The position numbers and the translations under genes are program-made. Below, in pieces: positions 12,487 through 26,700 of a DNA stretch of 64,000 nt. This DNA comes from Echinococcus granulosus (Eukaryota; Platyhelminthes; Cestoda; Cyclophyllidea; Taeniidae). The notes beneath the pieces were generated by a model, which worked only from the letters and a program-made list of their open reading frames with translations, did not search any database and was not told the origin of the DNA. Each line of letters starts with the position of its first letter. Positions within the stretch are counted from its first letter, which is position 1. Location of the stretch: assembly GCF_000524195.1 (NCBI RefSeq), contig NW_020170411.1, forward strand, positions 401,204-465,203. The letters are read 5' to 3'.

Positions 12487-15400
12487 AATTCGGCGGCTGA
12501 GTCAACCTCGGCGCAAATCGGCCAGTACGCGCACCCACGTGCAGATACTTTATGCAAATCCGGCGCTGGCGGCGAAACTCATCTGAGCATCAGGCTCCCG
12601 CCCTTCCCTCCCCCCGCCCTCTTCACCTCCTCCCGATATCACACTCGAGGCGTAGGGTTGCCTCATTTGTAATTCTGGGACGACGTAAAATGTGCGTTTG
12701 TGATGATAGTCAGGAGTGTTTTTTGGGGTTGAGAAAAAACAATTAAATTTTTCATCGGTAAACACTGGAACGCTCCTCCAGTTACATTAGTGAACGATTT
12801 TTCCTTTTCCACACTGTGTTGACTTTTGCGGTGTACGCGATTGGGTCAGCGCAGTGCTGGCCACCTGGAAATTCCTCTGACCGTGGCACATGTCCACACT
12901 GTGGGTGGGCCGCTCCTGAGAGGGGGAGGGAAAGGGGTGACTGGGGGTCACGGTGAGTCACTTATACACACACGCACGTGCATTGCAACTGTTTCGTGGG
13001 GATTTATGGAGGCAACGTACCCATATACCAAGCCTTTCATTATTCAGCGGTAGCTTCTACTCCCTTTCATAATCCCTTGGGGAAAAGGTGGCTAATTAAT
13101 TTTTGGAAAGGAGCAGACGGGAAACAATTATGTGGAGTAAAGTTGTGTATGTAAAAATTGATTTCTACTTTAGTTGAATCAACGCAGGGCTGTCTGGAGC
13201 ACCTTTTTGCACCACTAAATACCACACTAAATTTCACGCTTGCAAAACACTGCATCAGCAAGTGCTTCCGCTATTTTACGCAACTTTTGGTCAATTTAAT
13301 TTCACCGTCTTTTTTTTCTACCTGTCTAGCGCATAAATGGCTTGACTGAAACCACTTTTTTTCAAGGTCACTGTCTACTGAACGTCAAGCCACTTTTAAT
13401 TCCAAGCTCAACTGTGTACTTTCTCGCCTCAATAGGTATTATCATCGTTACCGATTTTAAATACATGACAACCCTCTCTGGTTCTTTGGTAGTTTGTAAG
13501 TTTTACAAATCCCATGGTGGTAAGCACATCGCAGGAGGAATCCCGTTCGGAGGACAACAGATGGCATAAGCACCTGGCCCAGAAGTAAAGCTGTGCATTA
13601 GTATGATGATGGAACGCTACCGATCATGCTCTGACCGCAGCAGCTTAGCGCCGCCCTAAAGTTTATCCCAAAGCCTGATGCAGTGGCTTATGTAGTCTAT
13701 CATTATTCCCTTTTGTAAAGTATTCACGGTAGTCCCATGGGATTTCAATCCCATAACTGGGTTTACGCTACACAGTGTCAAATCTGCTTATCGTCAACAC
13801 ACGAAACGATAACACTCTCCTTCGACATCTAAAATAAGCGAATGTCTAGCACACGACAGTTTGTAGAACTCTGTTTTACGTGAGTTAACTTCTCGCACGC
13901 AATCTAAAAATAATATCCGGTCTGCATTCAAGGCGAAAAGCAGTTACTACTCGTGCACTTTCATTTTCTTGCTTGGCAGCTAATGTTCGTATCTTACCCC
14001 TCCCTCTAACCAAGTCAAACTGATAAGTGATTTTCTTACTTTCCCACATCAACGTCATAGTCCATTAAAACATTTTGAGGGTTGTCACCTCTTCAGTGGA
14101 AAATAAGACTTATTTACCCCAGCTTCTAAAGTGGATGATTCAAGGCCCAAAGCAGTAGCTTCTACCTTTCTCTCTCCTTGAGGTGTTTTTTTTTTAACTT
14201 CTACTGCCCGCCACTTTGCTGGACTGCGGACTAACTGATTGGCGCAGTCACACATTCTCCGTTTTTGTTTTTTTCTGCCAAGGCCAGATGTTATTTCGCC
14301 CTTCTCTTTGTATTGCTTGCGGCAAGCAGAGGCGATGCACGCGTTGGTCGCAGCGCTAGGCAATTGAGGTCTGATAGCGGTGAGTTTACTGGGTTTTTGT
14401 CTAAACCACCTCGTGTTTGATTTCGGAGGTAGAGGACTGGAACAGAGATGATGACGGCCACCTTAATGATCTCACGCATGGGGAAACAGACGCATACATA
14501 GACACGCACATTTGAGTGGCTACGCATCATGCCTCTGCGTCTACCTCCCCCTGCCTCCAAAAACGAATGTCGCGTAGAAAAGGCGCTGGCATTTCGCGTT
14601 CTGGTGCACGCTCCACTTCGTGCTGCACGCGTGGGGGCTGGATGGGTGCCTCTGTGTCCTTTTGGCAATTAGCGGCCTCTGTTTGCGCTTCTACTAGCCT
14701 CGCGCGTGTGCGTCCTCGTCCTGCCCATTACTAACCGACTTTCCACCTTGGGTGATTGCTCCTATTAAGACTAGGGATTTAGGGTGCCTCCAAAAGAGCT
14801 CTATAATGGTGCAAATAAACAGAGTTTCGATTTAACCCCTTGCAAAAGAAGAAATTGTCGGCGGTGATCCGACGATGTTTCTGTGTCTTCAAAGCCATAG
14901 TTATAATTCTTCCTATTTAAATCATTCATACAACTTTATTTAGCACAAAATATTGATACATATTTTCGCCATGATCTACCAATTCACAACCCATGCGCAG
15001 GGTAACTTGCTTTTAATGTTCGTTTCATCTGCTTCTTTCACTCCAAGAGCTTATATTTTACAATGGTGACGAGTTAAATTGTTTTCATTTGTTTACATTC
15101 AAGCTAGAAACTCCCTTTAGACACACTTGCGAACGTTGACTTTAAGAGGGGTGATTTTATTTCAATCTTGACCGCATTTTATATTGCCAACATTTAAAAG
15201 TTTGGCTCAAAGTTGCCTGCGGGATTTTTATCTCATTCTACTGTTCAAGTTCACTGGTATGCGTGTGTGGTCACACCAAGCTGCGGATAGGATCAGCAAG
15301 GTGGAGTCTGGGTGTGCGTCTGATGGCAGACTACGTGAAGGGGAACCAACGCATGTACACGTCTGTCCTTCCCTTTTCCTTTCATGTTGGTCTGTCTTCT

Positions 15401-18400
15401 TGCCAATATGATGCTTAAACAATGCTGTTTTGGAGCTGACAGCCACTCACATCAACATTTATCATCGCTTCCTTTCTCCCTCTTGGCGTTGTTGTCGGGA
15501 GTAGCTGCACTTTATGTTTGTGCTTGTTTAGAAGTTCTTTTTGATCCAGTCTGAAAATTGTATTTAAATGTTGTTCTAAAACGTTTTGGTGTGAAGTGAC
15601 AATTTATGAAAACTAGAAAGCCCTCTGCTAGATGCAATCTTATTCTTCAAAATTCAAAACGCGTGGCCGCTAATGTCGGGTGCGGAGCGGAAGGCTCAAC
15701 ATCATTTACTCATGTCCAGAAAATATTCTATAAACAGATGGTAGACATTTTCAGGCCTTATTTTATGCACTGTGCTCTTATTATTCCCGCTCATTCTTTC
15801 CCACCAAATAACCCGCTCTATCAACTCCTAATATACTTTATTTAGTAACACCTACTGCTTAGGGAATCAAAGTAACGAGTGGCTTTTTTCCAATTCCAAG
15901 GAAAGCAAGTATTTGATCTCCAACATCAGCCCACACACTTTTATGCCAGTCTTCGAAATAGCGTACTATTTATGTGTGTTTGTTCATGATTTTGCCCTTT
16001 TTATAAAAACACCAAAAGTGATGTGATTGTGCATTAAAACTAGGCACAATCACTGCTTAAATGGCATTAAATATCATTTCAAAGGCACTCACTCAATAGT
16101 GGAGTTCATTTCCGTTGAAGCAAAACCAGGTGCGAAGCAGTTTTTGTGCGCTTAAGGCCTTATTATACATTCTGAAATGCAGCTACCTCTACACAGTCGG
16201 ACCTGCTCCAATCAGCCTCGACTGTCCATATTTTGAAACGCCTCTTATTCACAGAGTTAGCCCTAGTGGTCAAAATGAAGACTTTTTGGGAGTCAATCGC
16301 GAGTGCACCACAAAACTCACCAAAGCAGTGGTTCCTACGGGGTTCGTGCATCTGCATACGCGTGTGTAAAAACTGCGTTCAGGAAATATCGCCGTCGGGT
16401 CTATTTGAGCGACTATGCGGAGAGAAACGTTAGCTCCTCCATGAAGCCTTTTTTCTTCTCTCCTTTCTCCTTGCGCTTTCATTGGAAAATGTTTTCTGGT
16501 CAAGCCATCGCCTCAACTAGTCTTTTCAGGTTGTTTTTCGAATGTTAAGGGGATGCTTTCGTGCTACTTACCTGGAGACTATTTCGCTCCTTAATGCCAT
16601 TCAGTGTAAGGGAGCGTCTGCCATTGCAATGAATAAGGACCCAAAAAACGACTTGACATAGAGAAACAAAGACCGTTGCCATGACGACTCAGCCTGGCAT
16701 TCATTCAAACAGTATTCTAGTCGCTTGTTGTGTTCTCATCTTCCTTGCTTGCCCTTTGGGTGGTCGCAACTCCAGAAACCCACCCCATGGACTCTGACAA
16801 TTGGCATCGCATGCAAATGGTTGGTGTGACTTCTATCCCACTGACCGTCACTTAGTTGAGCTGTGTAGCGAGGGCGAGAATACTCCTTTCACATGTGCAA
16901 TCAGCGATAGTCGGCCATCTACGGCAGCATGGAGGTGGTATTCCTTGAGAATATAAACAATGCAGAAAGTCCATTTAACTGCAACCATTCACATCCGATG
17001 CATAGGCTGAGATTGCCTCTTCCTTTAGCTCCCAGATATGACATTGCTTTCTCTAACTTCATTTTCAATACTTAATCTTTACTGAGAAAATCGAAACTTA
17101 GTTTTTGTCATGGCAGCTGTCTTGTTTTCTCCCTGCCCTGACTTTGGCGCTTCTAGTAGCCACTTCTGATATCTAACTACTAATTTCCTCCCTTCTCTCG
17201 TACATTTTAACTTGATTTGAAAGAGCAGTATCGCAACTTGAGGCTACCCAAAGTAAAGTGTTTCTCTTCTTCTATTCTTGGTTTTACTTCTATTTGTTCT
17301 TTTTTTCACCAATAACTCTTGACGTCAAAGTCATTTAGCCCTTTTATGAATGTGAACTTATTCCTTACCCCACCGTTGAAATCTCTAACACGTTCTGCAC
17401 GTCTACTCCAAAATCGTAAAATCTGCTTGTGCATAATAGGTAGGGGGGATCTCCATCTTCCCAAATCAAACGGTTTGAATGCTCGATATTACATTACTCA
17501 ATAATTTAGGGTAGCTGGAAAACACACTATGGATTGCGGAGTGACGAACTTGCCTTCATCTCAACAAATTAATAATGGTCAACACAGGAGGTTTGCAATT
17601 TGACTGTTTTTTGCAAAAAAACTGAGAGTACTGCGATCGGATGTCTAGGGAAGGGAGAAGGAGGTGGTTGCCCCATAACCGCAACTCACTCTCTTCCCAT
17701 CTCGGTGATTTACATCCCGTGAGCTCAATCGGTGCCAGCACCACCCACAAGTCAGCATGGCTGGCAAGGCTTGCGTGTGGCTCAAAGATAGGTGGGTGCG
17801 GGTGAGTGGACGTTCAAGAGATCGACGATTTCCAGTCTTAACTTTAATTGCTCCCCTTGTTCAGCCGGCCGCTGATTTATTACGGTACGGGAGTCCACTG
17901 TTTTTACGCGTCTCAAATTGTCTTCTCCATTAAAGTAATAACGAAACTTAGGTACCTTTCCAGTGTGAAAAAGATTTAATCGTTCTTAAATTAAGTAAGT
18001 CCAATTTAGAAGTGGTTATTTTTATTATTTTACTTAAAGCAGAGAAAGGTCTGGAAATAGGAGTAGAGACCTGATGGTGGTAGTTTGTGATCCAATGCAG
18101 GTATAATGCTTTTGAAGTACTATAGTAACTGCGACTGCTGCCACTAAGATACTTGAGACATATTTTAAAAGGTATGCTAGAAAGTCGGTGCTTCTGGTGA
18201 CAACTGTCCTTACCCACTTTAGTGTTCCTATTATTCTATTTTATTTATATAGGGAGATCAAATGTAAGTCTTGGATAGTTGAAACGTTTTGGAATTTAGC
18301 TTCCTTTAGACGTCGATGTGTGGACAAATTTGATCCTTATTCATGATGCGTTCCATGCGTTTAGCTTTTTTAAATTCACCTGAGTCATTTGCCTCCAGAC

Positions 18401-20719
18401 AGCGGTCCACTAAAGTTAAACAAATTACTTACAGTAGGGGATTTCGTTGGGAAAGAAATTTTGAAATGTTAATGTATCTACTTTGTTTATGCTGAATGCG
18501 CGGTTCATCTTATGTGAGATTAACATGGTAGCATACTTTGTGACAAATTGGTTCCTTGACCGCCCAAGTGTAGAGCTGTTGCCGACTCGATACGTTGCCC
18601 AATGCATTTCCCCTAAACGAAATGGGCGCATATTCCCTGTTCTATAAATTTACGGTATGTACCAGTAGACAATGTCGGTGATTTAACAGAAGTGCGGATT
18701 TTGTTTGTGGAATCTCACCTGTTACTGGTGTGGGAGGCATGTCTACAATAGTCGGCAGGTTGGTCAGGCGGTAACCACAGGAAATGTGGTCACGCGCCCA
18801 CAAAAGAGCTACAGCCAATTCTCAAATAGTGGAAGAAAAGGTAAGGAAGAGGGAAAGAAGAAAAGGTAGACGTATGCTTTAATTTCTCACGGAGGCCGAG
18901 TTTTCCTATTTCATTCACTTAAAGGTCGTTGTAAGTGAGCCTATTTTCACCTCGACAGTGGCTAAGTATGCTATCTCGAGGGTTTTTTAGTTCATCATAT
19001 CCATCACTTATACCATTCGGGAGGGGTCGAGATGGGCCTAGTTTGATGCTATCATATCGCGTGATAGACTGATTCGCTACCGACCTATCGGAATAAGTGA
19101 ATAATTAAAATTCTAAAAAATGGAGTCGTGGTACCTCAAGTAGGCAAGCCTTTTTTAGGACTAAGTTTTTCTTGGTGGTGTTTTTTTTCCTCTATTTTTC
19201 TTGCACACATGCCCGTCCCACGCTGTTGTGCTAGGTGTTCTCGGGATCATCGGGCTTGCGCTCCAGATTCTGACCTCTTCCACATCCTGTGGCCTGCTTT
19301 CGCACCGCATTTAGCGAGAAGTCCCCAACATGGGCTCCCAGCGATGGATTGCTCCCCACTTGGTGCTCTACTGGCTCTTCGAAAAATTTCTCATCATGTT
19401 TGTGTTTGTGTGCGCGTTTGCATTCAAGAGGGGGAGGAGGTGAAAATTTATGCAGTTAAGGGATCTGAGCATACATTTGCCACTACTTCTTTTTTCCCTC
19501 ACTTTCACTGAAAAATCAGCCACAGTGTCAATGTCCACTCTTTGTTCTCACTTAATTTTTCGCTAAAAATCCCGCTTTCATCTTTCAAGGGGCATCAATC
19601 GTCTGGGTGCAGAGTTCCATCTAGAGAAAGGTTGTTTTCTCCACTTAACTGTGATGACCGGGCGATAAGTCAACAGAGATGAACTCTAGGTGATAGGTGT
19701 GGCAACTTCTTCTGGTACTTTTGATGCTGACCTTACGTATTGCCTTTTCACTCTATCCGAACAAGTGTTGTGCAAAAGGAGAGATTTCTAAAAAATCTTC
19801 TTCAAAGGTGTACGATCGTTTTTCTCTTGTTCGTGAGAATTTACTACTGTTAACAGATCACGCAATTGAATGCCATAGGAGACGAGTCTGGAAGGCAGAA
19901 TTAGAGGGAACGGGGGAAGAAATACAAAGATGGGGATGACTTGTTTGGTGAGACAAAACCGGTGGCCGTGAGACAATTGCTCCCATTGGCTGTCTGCGTT
20001 GTCAACATGAGACAGGTTGAGATTCCTTTTAAATAATAATCACCATAAATTTCTCCCCCTAGCCCGAAATTCCTGACTGAATGGAATTGCTACCAGAGTC
20101 CAAATGCATTGATAATTTCCATATGCTCAAGCCGCCTTGTTTTTTGTCTTTGGTGTTTTCATTCCTAGCAGGACAAAAATCACCATTTTGAATCATTTGC
20201 CTTGTCACGCCAGATGGAGTCATCCACCATAAGCTATTCCATTGTTCGAGCAACTTCTAGAAAAAAGCACTTTCTTTTCTCGTTTTAAAACAAACCAGAT
20301 ACCTTATAAAAGTGACCAGAGGTTAAAGTTTATACTACTACTCTTTAATCTACAATTACTTCCGCGAAAATACTGCCTAAAGCGTTTGTCATAACTAACT
20401 TGAATTCCCTTATCCACGTTTAACGAAGAAAAAGCATTAAACCCCTACTTTATTTTATCTTATTAGTTAAGCTTATATCCTCAAAACACAAAGTCCGTTG
20501 CAGTAAAATATTTATCAGAATTCTAGTCTTTCGCTGAAGGTCCGAAACGCTAACTTCATTTATATTGGGTCAGGGTTTTGGTTCCTTTGGCATAATAGTG
20601 CGATCTAATTCTTCCGTTTAATTTAAGGAAGATTCCTAACTAGTCTCCTGGTGTAGTGACAAGTTCGTACATACATTAATGCCGTACGTTTTCCTACCTT
20701 GTAGAACTTTGAGACACAG
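12487..20719. other. gene-free stretch upstream of the ROR gene
   Basis: No coding exon is recognised. Open frames are short, overlap on both strands and lack family similarity. Locally GC- and purine-rich DNA lies at about 12540-12960. The final 20 bases or so before 20720 contain an acceptor-like sequence described separately. Promoter or 5' untranslated exons of the ROR gene could lie here, but none can be pointed to. Confidence 0.55.
20684..20704 (+). promoter_or_regulatory. splice-acceptor-like site just before ROR start codon
   Basis: A pyrimidine-rich run ends in TAG at 20704, 15 nt before the ATG at 20720. This looks like a 3' splice site. It would serve either a cis intron in the 5' untranslated region or spliced-leader trans-splicing, which is common in flatworms. 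The sequence alone cannot tell which. Confidence 0.45.
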
Positions 20720-23700
20720 ATGACACTGTTCGCTCAAATCTGCCTAATTCTCCTGTTGGCGGTCAATCTGACATCCTACGCCAGTGATGCGCGGTCAGCA
20801 CAGGCAACGAACGAGCTGAAGTCGAAGAAGACCGCAGCGAGCTCGGAGGCGGTGGTGGCGGCAGCGGTATTGACGGAAGAAAAGGGTCAACTGCCTAGCT
20901 TCGTGCGTGAGGACGCCGCTATGCAGATCATCGACAACAACGACGACGACGATGACGACGAAGACGTCGACGTGGGTTTAGGGAGTGTGAGTGTGGAAGG
21001 CGTTGGTGAGAACGGACACAACTTCCTGCCAAGTAATTTCCTCCCAGACAAGTATGTTCAGAATCCTCTCTCCCTACTCCTCTTAAAAACTGCAATATTT
21101 TTTTTCTTGAGATGGAGTAATCACCGATGTAACCTTTTCAACTAAAGGCTAACAGGAGTAGTCACACCTCGAGTACACATGCATTGAAACTTCAGTTTGT
21201 TGGTTTTGAATCGATTCGGTGGTATAATTTACTTTCCTCCCTTTAAAACCAGAAGGGGTGGGTCATAATAATATAAAGGTTGGCAATTCAGCCTCGTAAA
21301 TTTTGCCTAGAGTCCTATAGGGTATACATTAGAAACTTACCATTATTTAATAATACAAGTATTTTAATTATGAGATTCCTCTCTATCACAACAACTGACG
21401 TTCAGTTTTTAAGAGTTAATAAAGGTTCACTCTTTATTTTTAGTGCGCCTTACGTACCAAAGTTAGAATCACCTCACACTGGTGGTAAGCCTGCTGCTTT
21501 TAACTGATATAATCCCATTCATCCATCCTATCGCCCGTTTTCTTGACACTCAAGTCCTGTATTTTCTTCACGTCTAAACCCTACTGAAGCATTCATTGGT
21601 CAAATAATTTTTGGCCGCAATGGTAGTGGTTAGCTTTCGAGCCCACCCACCCACCTACCATTTTTACTGACCTCTCGGGCTTGCACAACCGCTAAGCACA
21701 AAGAGCAAATGTTTGTTTACATTGCCCAAATGGCATAATAAATAGTCATTTGCTGCGTGCATAATCTACTGTCGTATTTTGCACCGCTGAACCGAGTTAC
21801 ATCACAACAGCACTTTGTTAACGGCGTTGGAATGACCGGTTTTTGGGCTGTTTGGTTGTCCCTAGTCTGTGCTACTCGCTATTGATAAATGACATGGGTT
21901 AAAGAAGGAATTTTTCTAACAGGACACACATATCAAATTTGCCAATTTCACCGGACTGTTATTCCGGCCCCTCGGAAAGTGGAAATCGACACGCCTTTAG
22001 CTCCTCCACCTGTGTGACTTACACTGGCGATGTGTGAGCGCTTTCGTGGCCGCTTAATTTACTTTGCCCCCTTGAGGAGCACAGTAAACGCGGCTTCCAC
22101 CTTCACCACCACCTCCTCGTCTCGTTGTTCACTGCGGACCTTGTAGTCATTTAAATTCTCCAGAAAAGTGGAATGAATTAAATTGCGCAGTGTGTTGCCT
22201 CGCCGAGGCACTGGGTTATGACTCAAGCTGGGCTGAATTATTTACGCAACCAATTCCCTCCTACGTATATCGCGTTTTATTTTGCTTGTGAAAATTTAAA
22301 TAAAGCCTCACTTGTACGAATTCCTCACACGACACGCTTGGAAAGAGGACGGGTTTATAATCCCATGGCCAATCTGAATTTTTCGAAATTCCAAATCTGC
22401 TTGTGCTTTGCTTAGTCTCAGCAAGCAACATAGCAGTACAGTTATACTAGTAAATGGACAATCACTGTTTGGCTCACGCTTAGAGCACTGCCAATGTGGC
22501 GCCACAAAGTAGTGCTGGTAGTAGGTGAGGTGCCTCGGCGGGAAGTCGATACATTCCGGTAACCCGACCCATAACTCATCAAGCCACCGGCACTGCAGTC
22601 TAGCCCAGTTTTGGCCAAAGGGAATGAGAAAGTCACGCCGACACGTTATCCGGACTCACAACCAGGTGCACTGTCCCCTGATCGAGCGCCATATATTTGC
22701 AGTTTGCCTACTTATTGTGACATCTCTGAGTCAGTCGTAACGGCTGGTCGTGAACTTGGAATCGTTCACCTCTAATGCTGTCGTGTTGCGGTATCACTGT
22801 GGCAAATCGCACCGCAGACTCGTATTCTTACTAGAATTCATCATGTGGGATTGACACACTACACGGTTTTATCAACCGCGGTCTGGTGATTTGCATCCGC
22901 AATACAAAATCGTCGTAAGCAGAACGCCCTGTAGATGAGAGTAGCCTGAATCATTGACCGCGGATGTTATCAAGTTACTTGACAAAGGGAGGATTTAATT
23001 TTCGACTAAGCATGTGATGCTGTGATTCTAGCGTTGATTGCATACAGAAACACATCCGAGAGCATTCTAAGACCAAGTCTCATGGTCTTCTGTAGATTAA
23101 CCTAATCAAAGCTTTTGTATTACTATCCTTCCCGCAGTCGTTTGATGTGTATCTTCTGAATTGTTGTTGTTTACACAACCCTATTCACCGCTTTTCTATT
23201 GTTTTGACACTGATTTCCGAATTTGGTCTACTATTATCGCTGGATTCAAATCAGCAGCAGTTACATATGTTGTTAGCAGAGGTTGAAGCTCTGTAAATTT
23301 GGTATTCCTGTGACACATTATACAATTGTACTCCACAGTTTGCTGGTGGACTTTTCGGAGGTCCCGCCTTGGAACGGGTTCCGTAAACGTAGGCCACCCC
23401 AGCATCAGCTTTCCATCTCAAGTGACTCTCAAGTGAAATTTCAATAATACGTCCGTGGCTCGCGGACTGCTCTTTTTACGCGTGCGTTTTCACTGGTCTA
23501 ATTTCTGTCAGAGCCCTGCAGCACAAAATGATGTCTCTTATGCATGTCTTCAGTGCCTTGTAATCTACCGATTTTAGGAAGGTGACTGCTCCGTTTAAAT
23601 GAGTTCCATCCATCGAAGTGGGCATATGGGTTGCTAGCATTAATGGTACAACCAGCCACACTTTCTTCTCGAAGCATTTCACTCATTTTTTTTGCCTTGT

Positions 23701-26700
23701 GCAAATATACCAAGTCTCATCACTGATTTTCGCGTGCTTATCCCACATTTTCCTTGGGTTCAATGGTTAAGGAGGTTTCAGTATGGAGTCAAAAATAGTA
23801 TAATCTGCTGCGTTTTTGTCGTGATAAATAGTAAATATGAAACTTCTCATTTCAGCTTATTCGAGGCGGAATAGCGTACTTATTTTTGCAAATGTCAGGA
23901 CAAATCTCTAAGAAAAAGTTGAATTTTAAATTGATCTAAGCAATTGAAGCAAAATTCTTTTTGCTTTGACTGCGTGAAAAATCTCCAAGGTTAACTATGG
24001 TCTGTATTTAGGTGAAATTCAATGACAGTAAAATTTCAGATGATGTCGTTTGTTTTGAACCGGATCTGGCATTGGAGTTGTCCGTGCTCGTTGGTGCTTT
24101 TGGGGCTTCTCTCGCAGACTGGGAATAGAAGCCCTCCTCGAATTTTACGGACGCTCATCAACCCATTGAGCTAACGAGACGCTTTAATTCACTGTTGTTG
24201 GACGAATTATTTAGGGGAAATTTACTGCAAGCGGCATTCCATGCTGCCAATAGGCTCTTGTGCAATGAAATGTAACGTCAATGCTCCTCTAGGGACTTGA
24301 AGTATTACGATTTTTCCTCCGAGCATTGCCATTCGTAAGCCATTGAGTTAGATGATGAATAGAGAGGGCATCGGGAAAATTTAGAGAGAAACTTGAAATG
24401 TCTGAAATATGGTCAAGTCCATGATATGTTTGTTCAACACTAAACAAAACTAGGCTGCATCTTCATTCAAATAACAATTCGAAATTTAGTTCGCATAATG
24501 AACCTGTAGCTATCGCCGATGTACACTTGGCATGACTCACTACCTCGCACGCACGGAGCAATGTGGAAGAAGAAACGCAATCTACAATTTTGATCTTCCC
24601 TTCTCATTCGCACCACACCGCCCATTTAGAATGGCCTTCATTTTTGCAACCCATCGGTATAACTAGTCCTACTTTGTCTACCCCTTTTCCCACAGGATCC
24701 ATCCACCTGAAGGAAGAAATGCACAACATAACCTACAACCCTCAGGATGAATCCGTACGCTTTCTTTGTGACATAGTTGGTCAGCCGATTCCCAACATCA
24801 CTTGGTATCGCGGTGACAAGCGTATCAAGCCAGATGATGCACGCGGAAAGTACCGCATCAAACCGAAACTCTGGGGCAGCGTGTGAGTGACTATCCGTCC
24901 ATATTACCGTCTTTTCATCCTACTGCTATAAACCTCCGCTCCCTAGCTCGCTCATCCCTCCTCGCATTAACATGCATCCCGAATATATTTCATGCTGGCC
25001 GTTTTGTGCAAACTTCGAGGAACGGAGGACGCGTCCAGCCAGATTGACCGCAGGCTGGTGTTGTTAGCGCTGAATAAATCAAGTTGAGGTGTGAATTTAT
25101 TGGCTGCGCTTCATCACACGCGATCATCCCATCCCTCATCGCGGCCTATTTCACTTCTGAACTGTTGATATCAAGGGCATGGCAATTGTGATACATCACT
25201 CATCACTATCTATTTTGTGCCTTTCAGGGAACGGTTTGGTAGTTGGAATCGTTTTTAATATTTGAAATTTCTCACACGAGATGCAAAACGGTGACACTCC
25301 TGTCATCTTTGTATTTATACGCTTCAAGCACGACAGATACAGGTTTTTTGCGAATAAGATTAGCCTCGAAAAGCGGACTGTTTCGAGTGGGCCACTGTTT
25401 TCACATGCGAATGAGTGTGTGTGTCACACGGCAAATTTGCGTTCGCAGCACTCACACGTGAAATACGTCTTGTGTCGCAGCGCCCACGTAGTCATTCAGA
25501 TGCAGCTTTTGCAAAAGAAAATTTTTAGTGGGAGGTCTTACGTGTCCATGTGCTACTAAACGGTCTGCTTTACATCCTGCTTTGCAACCGTTGGGTGGCA
25601 GAATCATACAAATATTTCAAGTAGCAAATTCTCCTTGATATTGAATGCTTACGTTTCCCATCCATTACACCTTAGTGTTAATGTTTCATGCAAAATAGCT
25701 TTTGATTAGAGTCTGGGTGTTTTTTGATAGAGGTGCTGGCGTACGTTGACCGCGCGTCGACTGACTCACGCTACGTGCCGTTGCTAGGTCAATGGTCCAC
25801 AATGTGGCAGCATATGTACGACCTTAATGAAATATAATTCATTGAGGACAGCGTTTTCAGAAATGTCCTCATCAAATTCACCCTAATTGTTGCCATCCTC
25901 TCATCCCCTCAGCGCGACCTCAGGTTAGTAAGAGATATTTAAAAATAACACTAAGTTATTTCCTTTCGTTTGATTCGCATGGATTGGTGTAATAAGTTGC
26001 ATTTTCACCCCAGAGACCATCTCCATTCATACGCATAATCGAGGCGGCAGAACGGGGGTAGTGAAAACAATGCCATTCCTGTTTTCTTTTCAGATGTTTC
26101 TCAAGAAAGGAATAGCCATTTTCGCTACTAATTACATCACTCACTCAATTTGAGACTCACCTTATTTTTAAGTTCGGTAGCCATCAAAGCTGTTATTTAA
26201 ATAAACATTCACCTAGACGTACGTTTCATAACAGAAGTGAGAGGAGTCCATATTAAAACATTGGAAGTCCTTCTTGTGCACTGAACTACCTTTACCTCAC
26301 TTTCCTCTTTGTTCTGGTGAACATGAACTGTTCTGTGGAATGGTAATAAAGTTATTTTGAGAAAGTAGATTAAGCACTTCCTACTGAAAATAAATACATT
26401 CACGACCAGAGCCTGGAGTACATCCTTGGGTGCTTTTCACACCTGCACGCGAATCAAGTCTGGTAGCATCATGATGGATAAAGGCTTTACAATGCCTCAC
26501 GCATATATTTTGAGTCATTATCCTAGGTTAGGATGTGGATAATGTTGCTTGGGGTTGTCATGGACCTAACTCCTCCTTGTAGCAGCATTGAGCGGCAAGA
26601 CGACTCACCTCTCCTGCTTAAATAGTAGGCTAAATTGCTCCCCTGTTGATTTTTACGACCTATTAGGCACCGCAAAGAAGACAGACTTTTCGCCCTCGAG

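Noticed and set aside
12135..12672. Open frames crossing the assembly gap
   Set aside because: They exist only because N codons were read as X; the gap length is arbitrary.
22490..22700. Possible retroelement fragment in ROR intron 1
   Set aside because: GC content and overlapping frames suggested a repeat, but no reverse transcriptase, integrase or terminal-repeat structure is visible.
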